In this document: positions 1-11,363 of the stretch, in pieces | Position numbering within the stretch: the stretch's first letter is position 1 | Layout: every line of letters begins with the position of its first letter | NCBI GenBank assembly: GCA_002104985.1 | Contig: MCGO01000075.1 | Coordinates: forward strand, 1-64,000 | Source of the DNA: Rhizoclosmatium globosum | Lineage: Eukaryota > Chytridiomycota > Chytridiomycetes > Chytridiales > Chytriomycetaceae | Length of the DNA: 64,000 nt | Direction of reading: 5' to 3' | Position numbers and translations under genes: made by a program | Notes under the pieces: generated by a model | Seen by the model: the letters and a program-made list of their open reading frames with translations, nothing else | What the model was told of the DNA's origin: nothing | Database searches by the model: none

Positions 1-868
1 CAACGCCTCCTTAACCTCCTCCTCAACAGCCGGTGGTAAAACACGCATCACTTCACGCCCTTGAAGCTCCACACGACAGTTTGGACACTTGCTGTGAACT
101 TTGACAACATCTTCAGCACATTCCCAACAGAACGCGTGCCACACGGTAAGATTCCAATCTCCGTTTTGACGTCCTCTTCCATGCAGATGTTGCATTCCAT
201 GTTTCCTTTTCGCGAGAGGTAGGTGTCGACAAAGTTTTGGAAGTATGTGAATTGTGCTTGGATGGGAGCTCGTTCTGCCTTGAGGCCAACGATTTCAGCA
301 CGTAAACGAGTGATGCGATCGTCCAAAGATTTGAGTTTTGCAGGGAGTTTTGCCATTTTGGCGTCAGACTCTTCCGCCTTTTCGCGTTCTTCAATCTTTT
401 CCTTTTCGGTTGCTTTGATTGCCTTTCTCGCGGTCTCGACTTTCTTGTCCAAGTCTTCCATTTGATTGATACGGTTTTGTTGGACGAGTTCTGTCACTTT
501 TTCGATTGTCATGGCTTGGATGGTTGCACCTAACACGGCCTGGTTTCCAATTTGGTAGTGGTTACAGAGTTTGAGGAGTTCAACAATGGACAAGTTACGA
601 AGACACGATTGGTAAAAGCTCGTTCCATTGGCGTCTGTGTTACTTTTTTGCACTTGGTAGATGGGCGGTGGGAAAGTCACTTCTGGTTCATTCCTGCGAA
701 CGCGGTGTTGGATGAACCGGAACGATTCAACGTCGGGACAGATCCATGGTTCAATGTTGAGGAATCCGGCAAATTTAGCAACAGTTTGTGGGTCTTCGAA
801 ACGAGGTGTTCCAGTCAAGCCCCAAAGATAATCAGCGGACCATGGCACGAACTTGTTCACGGATTCCA
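1..868 (-). pseudogene. SNF2/RING helicase, C-terminal part (split by retrotransposon)
   Basis: This is the downstream half of a SNF2-family ATPase gene whose upstream half lies at 13901-15331; the gene continues past the left window edge. The reading begins near VNKFVPWSADYLWGLTGTPR, which contains the helicase motif III region (WGLTGTP). A long charged coiled coil follows, then a RING finger starting CNICMEED. The RING is broken in this sequence: after ILPCG the frame must shift by one base, near 138-146, to continue as HAFCWECAED...CPNCRVE. The SNF2-plus-inserted-RING order is that of SHPRH/Rad5-like chromatin or DNA-damage ATPases, so ubiquitin ligase activity coupled to DNA translocation is the family inference. 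The gene is disrupted by the copia element and probably non-functional here. The one-base RING shift could be a sequencing error or decay. Confidence 0.75.
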
Positions 869-1048
869 TGTGAGATATACTGCTTATCTATTACAATTCC
901 TTTCCGGGTTATCTTTCTTCTCTCTAGTTTCCAGTCCACTCAGTGTCTCACAGTCCACTTGGTGCCTCCCACTATTTTTGCACCAAGTGAAAGTCCATTT
1001 AATCACTCCATTTAATCATTCCTTAAATCTCTCCCTTTCCCTTGAGTG

Positions 1049-1054
1049 TATAAG
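1049..1054 (+). promoter_or_regulatory. TATA box of the LTR promoter
   Basis: TATAAG occurs about 450 bp upstream of the Gag start and just 5' of the 65-bp repeat units. It would place the transcription start near 1080, making the repeats part of the leader (R/U5). Inferred from sequence only. Confidence 0.5.
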
Positions 1055-1092
1055 AAGCAAGGGACTCCCCTCTTGATACTGGTATCTACCAG

Positions 1093-1353
1093 TTTGTCAT
1101 TTGGGTTCTCGTCGCCTTGCCGCATCTGTTGCTTACCTTATTGCAACAACACTCAGGGTAATTCTCTTTTGTTTGTAAATGATTCTCTTATTATCGAAGT
1201 TCTAAATATAATTGATCTACCAGTTTGTCATTTGGGTTCTCGTCGCCTTGCCGCATCTGTTGCTTACCTTATTGCAACAACACTCAGGTTTGTCATTTGG
1301 GTTCTCGTCGCCTTGCCGCATCTGTTGCTTACCTTATTGCAACAACACTCAGG
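1093..1353 (+). repeat. Three exact 65-bp repeats with an intron-like spacer in the LTR
   Basis: Identical 65-bp units lie at 1093-1157, 1224-1288 and 1289-1353. Units 1 and 2 are separated by 66 bp (1158-1223) that begin GTAATT and end TACCAG, the boundaries of a typical short intron of this genome. Units 2 and 3 abut directly. The same arrangement is present in the 3' LTR. Confidence 0.85.
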
Positions 1354-1409
1354 CCACGAACCAAATTACAAGCATTACTATTACGAGCTTCGTCTCCGAG
1401 GTTCTCATT

Positions 1410-1427
1410 GATTAAGAGTCTCAACAG
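1410..1427 (+). other. Primer-binding site, half-tRNA-Lys type (inferred)
   Basis: Directly after the LTR lies GATTAAGAGTCTC. Its complement GAGACTCTTAATC looks like the anticodon arm of tRNA-Lys(CUU), and GTAGAGC-like bases follow as in the tRNA D-arm side. Some copia elements prime from a tRNA cleaved in the anticodon loop, which fits the position. The tRNA match is from memory and needs this genome's tRNA-Lys. Confidence 0.5.
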
Positions 1428-1495
1428 CTCTACACCTCGCTTCTATTTGCTGGATTACTCTTTGTCTTGCTCGACTCCAGCCTTCTCTTCTTACA

Positions 1496-4400
1496 ATGTC
1501 CACTCGAACCAACACTGTTCCAGCTGGAAAATTGTCTCGCGCCAATGCAGCCACTCACTTTCACAAATTCCTTCAGACAGCCAGTTTTGCACTCAATGCT
1601 CTGGAACCTGGAAAGGGTATGGTGCGGCCAAATCATCTCAATGCCAAGGGAATGGATCGTTTTACCACTGATTTTCCAGCCCCAACTGCGGCTGAATTCC
1701 CAGCAACTCGAATTGCAGCAGTTGCTGCTGTGGTAGCTGTTGGTGCCCCTGGTGATGCCAACTACCAACCAGCTTTACCTTCAATCCCAGCTCGTGAAGA
1801 TTGGAAAGATCTCAACACTCAGACTATGATTCACAATCAATATAATGATATTCTTCGTGGTGGACTGGTGAAGTTTCTTGATGACGATCTGGCAAAGTAT
1901 TTTGTGGTGAATCCAGCGAATCCTCAAACGCCACATCAACAATGGACAACTTTTCTCCGTGAAATTGACCATCATACCACGTCTAGTATTGATACTCGAA
2001 AGGCTTTGATGGATCGCCCAAAGCAACTATCTCATGAATCTGCACTCCAATACATGGAAAGACTTGCTCAAGTCCAGTATGAGTTATCTTTGGATGGTTT
2101 CCCAGCAGCCGCTGATATTAATGTCACTCAAACAAGATGGGGTGAAAGAGCACGTCTTGGTCTTCATCCTGACACTGCTGTGGACTTGGTCGATTCATTC
2201 CGTCGCAATGTTGACAATGCTGGTGTTGCTGCTCCTCGCAATACTATTGTGGAAATGGTTGATTTTCTGGCTGCAAGATCTGCATTCCTCAAACAGCTTG
2301 CTGCACAACGTGGAGACGATGACACTCGTCAAGTAGGTTCAGCTCTTCAAGCAAACACTTCCTCTCAGTCTACTGTGCAACCATCGTCACAACATCATCA
2401 TGTCACTTCTGGTCAGCGTTCAGGTGGCCGTGGCCAACGTGATCGTGATGCTCGCGATAGAGATCCCAATGAAGTCTTTGTCAGAAACTTACCCCCTGGA
2501 ATTTCTGAGGAAGCAGTGAAGAATGCAATGTCTCGATTTGGTCCAACAGGACGAGTGTCCCTTGGTCAAGGAAAGACTCTTGGCCTTGGTTGGGTTACTT
2601 TCTCTACAGCTGCTGGAGCGGCAGCAGCTATTGCGTGTAAAACTATGGCTATTGGGAGACTGGATCAGCAAGGCAAGCCTCTTCCACTGGTGATGGTCAA
2701 GTCAGTTGCTCAACCAGGAAGAAATACAGGTGGCAGCAACTTGGGAGGAGCATTTGTGGTCATCGAAATAAACAACGATATTGATGCCTACTCTCTTGTC
2801 TCAACCAAAACTATAACTGTCAATGTTGACTCTGCAGCAACTGGATCCCTCGGAAATGATCCAATGTTTGATGTATCCTCGCGCTCAGCCACTGTTTATG
2901 GAGGAATCAGCGGTGCAAAGATTGTTGGTCCTGGGAGAGAAGGAGTAATTTCAGGCACCACAGCAATCTCTGAGATATATACAACACCTCCAATTGAGTA
3001 TATACCTGCAGCCAACCATAATCTTCTCAGTGTCTGGGACATAACAACTAAGAACAAGTTTGATGTGCTATTTGATCACAACGATATGTCAGTCAATATT
3101 GGTCACTTTCCTGCAAACAAATCTCGTACTGTAGTTGCAAAAGGTGTTGGAGACAAAGGACTTTTTCCACTTGTGATCAAATCACCTGTTAATCCAACCA
3201 ACAATCTTGGACTAGCTGCTGCAAAGAAACCTAAGCCTCAGACTTTCTCTACTCAAAATCATATTTGGCACAATCGCACTCATATTGGTGATGGTCAGCT
3301 GGAGAGAACTTTTCGTCTCAAGGCTGTGGATGGTCTTGATCTTGATGCTGAAGTACTGGTGAATGGGTCTTGTCCCTGTGAGGCATGTATTCTTGGAAAA
3401 CTGCCCCGTTTACCACATTCTAGATCTAAAGGAGCACAATATGTCCCAGATGACCTCCTGGCAGTTGTAACTATGGATCTAATGGTATTTTCAAATGTCT
3501 CACTTGGAGGTAGTAAATATTGGATATCGTTCACTGTTCCAAACGCACTTGGGTATCGCTTTGGGTTTGGAGTAGACAGTAAAGGCAAAGCTGCAAAACA
3601 TTTGCAATGGTCCTGGAAATGGTTGGAACGAACAACTGGACAGAAAGTGAAATCATGGTTTCTGGACAAAGGTGGTGAAAACCACCCTCAATGGTTTCTG
3701 GACATGTGTGAGGAGAATGGTGTGTCATTCATCAACACTGGTACAGCAGAGCCTGAATCTTTGGGTATGGAGGAAGGCTGGCATGGCATTGCAATGGGCA
3801 GACACCGTGCTCTACAAATAAGGGCAAACGCTCCTACCAATCTTTGGGTTGATGGAATGAACAACCAGTGCCAAATCTACAACAGTTTCCTCCACAGTGA
3901 TCACACTATCACCCCTCATCAAGCACTCTTTGGAAAGAAGCCAACAGTTCGCGATCTTAAGACAATGTTCCAGACAATGTACATTCGTGTACTACCCAAG
4001 AACTACATAGATGGGAAAGTCAGTCCACGTGCTGTCCGAGGACGCTACATTGGCCACTCCAACTATCCATGGCAACCTCGCCGGGAACATCCAGGATACC
4101 GATGTCTTACCGTTGATAATGATGCCACATCCATCATGGTAGGAAGGGATGTGTATTTCAGGGAAGATCACTTCCATCCCGGAACTCATGAACCTCTTTC
4201 TGCACCTATTCAATCTCTCAGCTGGTCTGACTTCAGAGATGACACTGGATTTCCTCATGACCCTGAAACCATTCAAGACAACTTGGAACGCCGACGATCA
4301 TGGGGGGTGCTTACAAATGATGAAACATCTGAATCAGTTGTCATCAATGAAGTGGAGAGAGATGTATCTTCAACTGCAACACAACCTCACGCAATCTTAT

Positions 4401-7400
4401 CTCCAACACCATCCCTTGATCAACCATCAACACCATCAGATTATGGAACTCCAGCAGAAACTCCAGCGACAGCAACACCGCCTAGCCAAGTGGATGTTAA
4501 TGTTGTAGACGGCGATTCAGAATCAGAAGAAGAGGACACACCTGCAACTCCAACACCTGCACCTCGACGTACATTGCGCTCAAACACAACTATGCCGGCA
4601 TTCAGTAAGATACTGGGCAATGACGGATTTGAAGATTCAGCAAACGTTGCCGCTGCGTCAGGTGTGTGTTCGCCGTCTTCGCCGCCTGCAAAATCCGTTT
4701 CTAACGTTGCCGCTGCGTCAGGTGTGTGTTCGCCGTCTTCGCCGCCTGCAAAATCCGTTTCTAACGTTGCCGCTGCGTCAGGTGTGTGTTCGCCGTCTTC
4801 GCCGCCTGCAAAATCCGTTTCTAACGTTGCCGCTGCGTCAGGTGTGTGTTCGCCGTCTTCGCCGCCTGCAAAATCCGTTTCTAACGTTGCCGCTGCGTCA
4901 GGTGTGTGTTCGCCGTCTTCGCCGCCTGCAAAATCCGTTTCTAACGTTGCCGCTGCGTCAGGTGTGTGTTCGCCGTCTTCGCCGCCTGCAAAATCCGTTT
5001 CTAACGTTGCCGCTGCGTCAGGTGTGTGTTCGCCGTCTTCGCCGCCTGCAAAATCCGTTTCTAACGTTGCCGCTGCGTCAGGTGTGTGTTCGCCGTCTTC
5101 GCCGCCTGCAAAATCCGTTTCTAACGTTGCCGCTGCGTCAGGTGTGTGTTCGCCGTCTTCGCCGCCTGCAAAATCCGTTTCTAACGTTGCCGCTGCGTCA
5201 GGTGTGTGTTCGCCGTCTTCGCCGCCTGCAAAATCCGTTTCTAACGTTGCCGCTGCGTCAGGTGTGTGTTCGCCGTCTTCGCCGCCTGCAAAATCCGTTT
5301 CTAACGTTGCCGCTGCGTCAGGTGTGTGTTCGCCGTCTTCGCCGCCTGCAAAATCCGTTTCTAACGTTGCCGCTGCGTCAGGTGTGTGTTCGCCGTCTTC
5401 GCCGCCTGCAAAATCCGTTTCTAACGTTGCCGCTGCGTCAGGTGTGTGTTCGCCGTCTTCGCCGCCTGCAAAATCCGTTTCTAACGTTGCCGCTGCGTCA
5501 GGTGTGTGTTCGCCGTCTTCGCCGCCTGCAAAATCCGTTTCTAACGTTGCCGCTGCGTCAGGTGTGTGTTCGCCGTCTTCGCCGCCTGCAAAATCCGTTT
5601 CTAACGTTGCCGCTGCGTCAGGTGTGTGTTCGCCGTCTTCGCCGCCTGCAAAATCTGTTTCTAACGTTGCCGCTGCGTCAGGTGTGTGTTCGCCGTCTTC
5701 GCCGCCTGCAAAATCCGTTTCTAACGTTGCCGCTGCGTCAGGTGTGTGTTCGCCGTCTTCGCCGCCTGCAAAATCCGTTTCTAACGTTGCCGCTGCGTCA
5801 GGTGTGTGTTCGCCGTCTTCGCCGCCTGCAAAATCCGTTTCTAACGTTGCCGCTGCGTCAGGTGTGTGTTCGCCGTCTTCGCCGCCTGCAAAATCCGTTT
5901 CTAACGTTGCCGCTGCGTCAGGTGTGTGTTCGCCGTCTTCGCCGCCTGCAAAATCCGTTTCTAACGTTGCCGCTGCGTCAGGTGTGTGTTCGCCGTCTTC
6001 GCCGCCTGCAAAATCCGTTTCTAACGTTGCCGCTGCGTCAGGTGTGTGTTCGCCGTCTTCGCCGCCTGCAAAATCCGTTTCTAACGTTGCCGCTGCGTCA
6101 GGTGTGTGTTCGCCGTCTTCGCCGCCTGCAAAATCCGTTTCTAACGTTGCCGCTGCGTCAGGTGTGTGTTCGCCGTCTTCGCCGCCTGCAAAATCCGTTT
6201 CTAACGTTGCCGCTGCGTCAGGTGTGTGTTCGCCGTCTTCGCCGCCTGCAAAATCCGTTTCTAACGTTGCCGCTGCGTCAGGTGTGTGTTCGCCGTCTTC
6301 GCCGCCTGCAAAATCCGTTTCTAACGTTGCCGCTGCGTCAGGTGTGTGTTCGCCGTCTTCGCCGCCTGCAAAATCCGTTTCTAACGTTGCCGCTGCGTCA
6401 GGTGTGTGTTCGCCGTCTTCGCCGCCTGCAAAATCCGTTTCTAACGTTGCCGCTGCGTCAGGTGTGTGTTCGCCGTCTTCGCCGCCTGCAAAATCCGTTT
6501 CTAACGTTGCCGCTGCGTCAGGTGTGTGTTCGCCGTCTTCGCCGCCTGCAAAATCCGTTTCTAACGTTGCCGCTGCGTCAGGTGTGTGTTCGCCGTCTTC
6601 GCCGCCTGCAAAATCCGTTTCTAACGTTGCCGCTGCGTCAGGTGTGTGTTCGCCGTCTTCGCCGCCTGCAAAATCCGTTTCTAACGTTGCCGCTGCGTCA
6701 GGTGTGTGTTCGCCGTCTTCGCCGCCTGCAAAATCCGTTTCTAACGTTGCCGCTGCGTCAGGTGTGTGTTCGCCGTCTTCGCCGCCTGCAAAATCCGTTT
6801 CTAACGTTGCCGCTGCGTCAGGTGTGTGTTCGCCGTCTTCGCCGCCTGCAAAATCCGTTTCTAACGTTGCCGCTGCGTCAGGTGTGTGTTCGCCGTCTTC
6901 GCCGCCTGCAAAATCCGTTTCTAACGTTGCCGCTGCGTCAGGTGTGTGTTCGCCGTCTTCGCCGCCTGCAAAATCCGTTTCTAACGTTGCCGCTGCGTCA
7001 GGTGTGTGTTCGCCGTCTTCGCCGCCTGCAAAATCCGTTTCTAACGTTGCCGCTGCGTCAGGTGTGTGTTCGCCGTCTTCGCCGCCTGCAAAATCCGTTT
7101 CTAACGTTGCCGCTGCGTCAGGTGTGTGTTCGCCGTCTTCGCCGCCTGCAAAATCCGTTTCTAACGTTGCCGCTGCGTCAGGTGTGTGTTCGCCGTCTTC
7201 GCCGCCTGCAAAATCCGTTTCTAACGTTGCCGCTGCGTCAGGTGTGTGTTCGCCGTCTTCGCCGCCTGCAAAATCCGTTTCTAACGTTGCCGCTGCGTCA
7301 GGTGTGTGTTCGCCGTCTTCGCCGCCTGCAAAATCCGTTTCTAACGTTGCCGCTGCGTCAGGTGTGTGTTCGCCGTCTTCGCCGCCTGCAAAATCCGTTT

Positions 7401-10217
7401 CTAACGTTGCCGCTGCGTCAGGTGTGTGTTCGCCGTCTTCGCCGCCTGCAAAATCCGTTTCTAACGTTGCCGCTGCGTCAGGTGTGTGTTCGCCGTCTTC
7501 GCCGCCTGCAAAATCCGTTTCTAACGTTGCCGCTGCGTCAGGTGTGTGTTCGCCGTCTTCGCCGCCTGCAAAATCCGTTTCTAACGTTGCCGCTGCGTCA
7601 GGTGTGTGTTCGCCGTCTTCGCCGCCTGCAAAATCCGTTTCTAACGTTGCCGCTGCGTCAGGTGTGTGTTCGCCGTCTTCGCCGCCTGCAAAATCCGTTT
7701 CTAACGTTGCCGCTGCGTCAGGTGTGTGTTCGCCGTCTTCGCCGCCTGCAAAATCCGTTTCTAACGTTGCCGCTGCGTCAGGTGTGTGTTCGCCGTCTTC
7801 GCCGCCTGCAAAATCCGTTTCTAACGTTGCCGCTGCGTCAGGTGTGTGTTCGCCGTCTTCGCCGCCTGCAAAAATCCGTTTCTAACGTTGCCGCTGCGTC
7901 AGGTGTGTGTTCGCCGTCTTCGCCGCCTGCAAAATCCGTTTCTAACGTTGCCGCTGCGTCAGGTGTGTGTTCGCCGTCTTCGCCGCCTGCAAAATCCGTT
8001 TCTAACGTTGCCGCTGCGTCAGGTGTGTGTTCGCCGTCTTCGCCGCCTGCAAAATCCGTTTCTAACGTTGCCGCTGCGTCAGGTGTGTGTTCGCCGTCTT
8101 CGCCGCCTGCAAAATCCGTTTCTAACGTTGCCGCTGCGTCAGGTGTGTGTTCGCCGTCTTCGCCGCCTGCAAAATCCGTTTCTAACGTTGCCGCTGCGTC
8201 AGGTGTGTGTTCGCCGTCTTCGCCGCCTGCAAAATCCGCCGCGCTCGCTGCGCTCGCGCGAACCCCCGCAACCTTTCAAGACCCTTACCAAGAAATCTGC
8301 ATGGAAACACTGTATTCACCAAAGTCCAACAAGGATCGTCGCTCACGTCACTACAACAAATCAACCCCATCATATGCTTCGTCTCCTCCTGTTGTACCAA
8401 AGCATGATGCTAAGGATAAAAGTTTTATTCCACTACAAGGTCTGGCAGCATTCTGTGGTTCCCAGAATACATTTGAAGCATTTGCTGGGCTGTCAGAAGG
8501 AGTAGCTGGATTTGCCTCATGTGCCACTGCGTTATTACTTCAAGAAGAAGACTTTGATGAAGTAGAACTTGATGAAGTTCGTTTTCTGACAGGTGTGGGT
8601 CAAAGATATGGACTAGCACTCTCAGTTCTTGATGGGCCATCAATCCAAGCTGGGCTTAAAGATGAGAAATGGAGAGCTGCTATAGAGAAAGAACTCTCGC
8701 AATTTTGGGGCCTTAAGGTCTGGAAACTGGTTTGGCTTCCCCCAGGTGCACGCACTCTGGGAACTATTTGGGTCCTCAAAATCAAGAAGAATGATATTAC
8801 TGGAGAAACCCAATATAAAGCCCGCCTGTGTATGGATGGCAGGAGACAAGTAGAAGGTGTGGACTTCAGCCAAACATATTCAGGTACCCCACACATGAAC
8901 TCCCTGAAGATTCTCACTCGAATAGTCACTGAGCGTGGAATGGTTACTCGTCAGTGCGATGCAAAAGGTGCACATTTAACTACGGATCGGGACAGGGTCA
9001 TGTATGTTAAAGTCCCACAGGGAATGGAAGTGGCTCCAGAAGACCGAGGTAAAGTTCTCGAGTTGCTACGGACCATGTATGGTCAAAGACAAGCTCCACT
9101 CATGTGGGAACGAAACCGAGATCGAGCTCTGGAATCAATAGGAATGACTCGGAATCCACATGAGCCGTTAGTCTTCAAGAAGGAAATCATCAAGGAAGGC
9201 AGGACTCATTTTATCTATGTGCTCACATGGGCAGATGATTTCTTCTTTGCAGCAGACAAGGATGTTGAGAAGGAATTGGACTTGTTGATAGTGGAGTTGG
9301 GAAAACACTTTGAACTCACTGTTAAGCCATGTGTAGACCAATTCATCAGCATAGTATTTCAATTCAAAGATGGAGCTTCATCAATGAGTCAAACTGCGTA
9401 TCTTGAGGGAATCTTATCAGAATTCTTGGAGAATCAATCGGGAAAACGCCGTACAGCTTGGCGTCAGACAGACGACTCCAAATTTGACGCAACAGACGAT
9501 CCATCTGCCTTAGATACTGAGTTCCTCACAGGAAAGAACTATTATCGACTTGTTGGCCTGCTACAATATCTCACAATCACCAGGCCCACAATTCAGCAAG
9601 CTGTTGGTAAACTTGCACGACACACAACCAAAACGCGTCGAATTCACTGGGAACGAGCTCAGGAACTGCTGGAATACTTGAATGGCACCCGAAACTATGG
9701 ACTTATCTACCGTCGTTCAGAAAGCCCAGCGGAGTTTCTACTAGAAGGATTTGGGGATGCTGATTGGGCAGGCGATGCTGCAACAAGACGATCCACCACA
9801 GGGGCTGTGGTTCGAATAGGAAAATCAGCAGTACTGAGCTTCAGCAAACGTCAACCCATTGTTGCAGACTCAACTGTATCAGCAGAAGTTATTGCTGCAT
9901 GTTCTGTGGCAAAAGAACTAGTGTGGGTTCGCAACATGCTCACATGGTTTGGATACCCACAAGATGGTCCCACTCGACTTTGGTGTGATAATCAGGGCAC
10001 AGTCTTCAATTTGGAGGAAGGAGCACAACGCCATAAAACCAAACACATGGATGTAAAGTATATGTTCCTCCGAGACCTGGTTAGACAACATTTGATCACA
10101 GTTGGACATATGCCAGACACAAAAATGCTGGCTGACATTCTGACTAAAGGACTGGGCTGGATCAAGTTTGAGTTCTGCCGAGACGCATTTGGGGAATTTG
10201 ACGTATCAACCCTATAA
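1496..10217 (+). CDS. Copia Gag-Pol polyprotein with RRM and coding minisatellite (one +1 frameshift)
   Basis: A single long frame starts ATGTCC at 1496. In order: a Gag-like N-terminus; an RGG/RD-rich linker; an RRM at about residues 323-400 (RNP2 VFVRNLP, RNP1 LGLGWVTF) where a CCHC knuckle would be expected; a protease motif VDSAATGS (canonical DSGAS); integrase with zinc-binding IWHNRTH...CPCEAC and DDE acids in TMDLMVF, FLDKGGEN and EEGWHGIA; a Pro/Thr-rich linker; about 60 copies of a 20-residue repeat; then RT (DAKGAHLT, WADD instead of YVDD) and RNase H (FGDADWAG, SAEVIAA, WCDNQG). One extra A in array unit 54 (A5 instead of A4, near 7871) breaks the frame, so RT continues in the next frame to TAA at 10217. 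It is either a sequence error or an inactivating mutation. Gag and Pol share one frame, as in many copia elements. Confidence 0.88.
4643..8238 (+). repeat. 60-bp coding minisatellite, about 60 units
   Basis: There are 59 full units plus a 55-bp partial one. Each encodes NVAAASGVCSPSSPPAKSVS in the Gag-Pol frame. Only two deviations are seen: C to T at 5656 (unit 17) and one inserted A in unit 54 (7823-7883). A second forward frame is also open throughout (repeat LTLPLRQVCVRRLRRLQNPF). The array separates integrase from RT and is followed by a GC-rich stretch containing CGCTCGC twice. Confidence 0.97.
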
Positions 10218-10288
10218 GGTCTTGGGGGGTGTGTGAGATATACTGCTTATCTATTACAATTCCTTTCCGGGTTATCTTTCTTCTCTCT
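10218..10288 (+). repeat. Internal polypurine tract plus 57-bp LTR stub
   Basis: After the first RNase H stop comes GGTCTTGGGGGG, then the first 57 bp of the LTR (10232-10288), which jumps directly into the 60-bp repeat. The two parents share TCTA at the junction, a four-base microhomology that suggests template switching or illegitimate recombination. Confidence 0.88.
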
Positions 10289-11363
10289 AACGTTGCCGCT
10301 GCGTCAGGTGTGTGTTCGCCGTCTTCGCCGCCTGCAAAATCCGTTTCTAACGTTGCCGCTGCGTCAGGTGTGTGTTCGCCGTCTTCGCCGCCTGCAAAAT
10401 CCGTTTCTAACGTTGCCGCTGCGTCAGGTGTGTGTTCGCCGTCTTCGCCGCCTGCAAAATCCGTTTCTAACGTTGCCGCTGCGTCAGGTGTGTGTTCGCC
10501 GTCTTCGCCGCCTGCAAAATCCGTTTCTAACGTTGCCGCTGCGTCAGGTGTGTGTTCGCCGTCTTCGCCGCCTGCAAAATCCGTTTCTAACGTTGCCGCT
10601 GCGTCAGGTGTGTGTTCGCCGTCTTCGCCGCCTGCAAAATCCGTTTCTAACGTTGCCGCTGCGTCAGGTGTGTGTTCGCCGTCTTCGCCGCCTGCAAAAT
10701 CCGTTTCTAACGTTGCCGCTGCGTCAGGTGTGTGTTCGCCGTCTTCGCCGCCTGCAAAATCCGTTTCTAACGTTGCCGCTGCGTCAGGTGTGTGTTCGCC
10801 GTCTTCGCCGCCTGCAAAATCCGTTTCTAACGTTGCCGCTGCGTCAGGTGTGTGTTCGCCGTCTTCGCCGCCTGCAAAATCCGTTTCTAACGTTGCCGCT
10901 GCGTCAGGTGTGTGTTCGCCGTCTTCGCCGCCTGCAAAATCCGTTTCTAACGTTGCCGCTGCGTCAGGTGTGTGTTCGCCGTCTTCGCCGCCTGCAAAAT
11001 CCGTTTCTAACGTTGCCGCTGCGTCAGGTGTGTGTTCGCCGTCTTCGCCGCCTGCAAAATCCGTTTCTAACGTTGCCGCTGCGTCAGGTGTGTGTTCGCC
11101 GTCTTCGCCGCCTGCAAAATCCGTTTCTAACGTTGCCGCTGCGTCAGGTGTGTGTTCGCCGTCTTCGCCGCCTGCAAAATCCGTTTCTAACGTTGCCGCT
11201 GCGTCAGGTGTGTGTTCGCCGTCTTCGCCGCCTGCAAAATCCGTTTCTAACGTTGCCGCTGCGTCAGGTGTGTGTTCGCCGTCTTCGCCGCCTGCAAAAT
11301 CCGTTTCTAACGTTGCCGCTGCGTCAGGTGTGTGTTCGCCGTCTTCGCCGCCTGCAAAATCCG
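10289..11363 (+). repeat. Second copy of the 60-bp minisatellite, 18 units
   Basis: Seventeen full units and a 55-bp partial unit carry the same consensus as the first array, followed by the same GC-rich exit sequence. The copy number differs from the first array (18 versus 60). Confidence 0.96.

Larger units (their letters stand above)
869..1409 (+). repeat. 5' LTR (541 bp)
   Basis: It begins TGTGAGATATAC and ends GGTTCTCATT. The right boundary is fixed by the TTCCA target duplication after the 3' copy and by the primer-binding site that starts at 1410 in this copy. It contains a TATA box and three 65-bp repeats. The 3' end is TT rather than the usual CA, unless two extra bases lie between LTR and target site. 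Confidence 0.92.

Noticed and set aside
4620..10217. 1,865-residue ORF with repeats LTLPLRQVCVRRLRRLQNPF running into RT
   Set aside because: It is the alternate frame of the minisatellite that joins the RT frame only because of the extra A in unit 54; the 1496 frame carries the real Gag, protease and integrase.
4643..11363. Regular array that could be read as CRISPR
   Set aside because: The units are contiguous 60-bp copies without variable spacers, in a eukaryotic retrotransposon coding frame.
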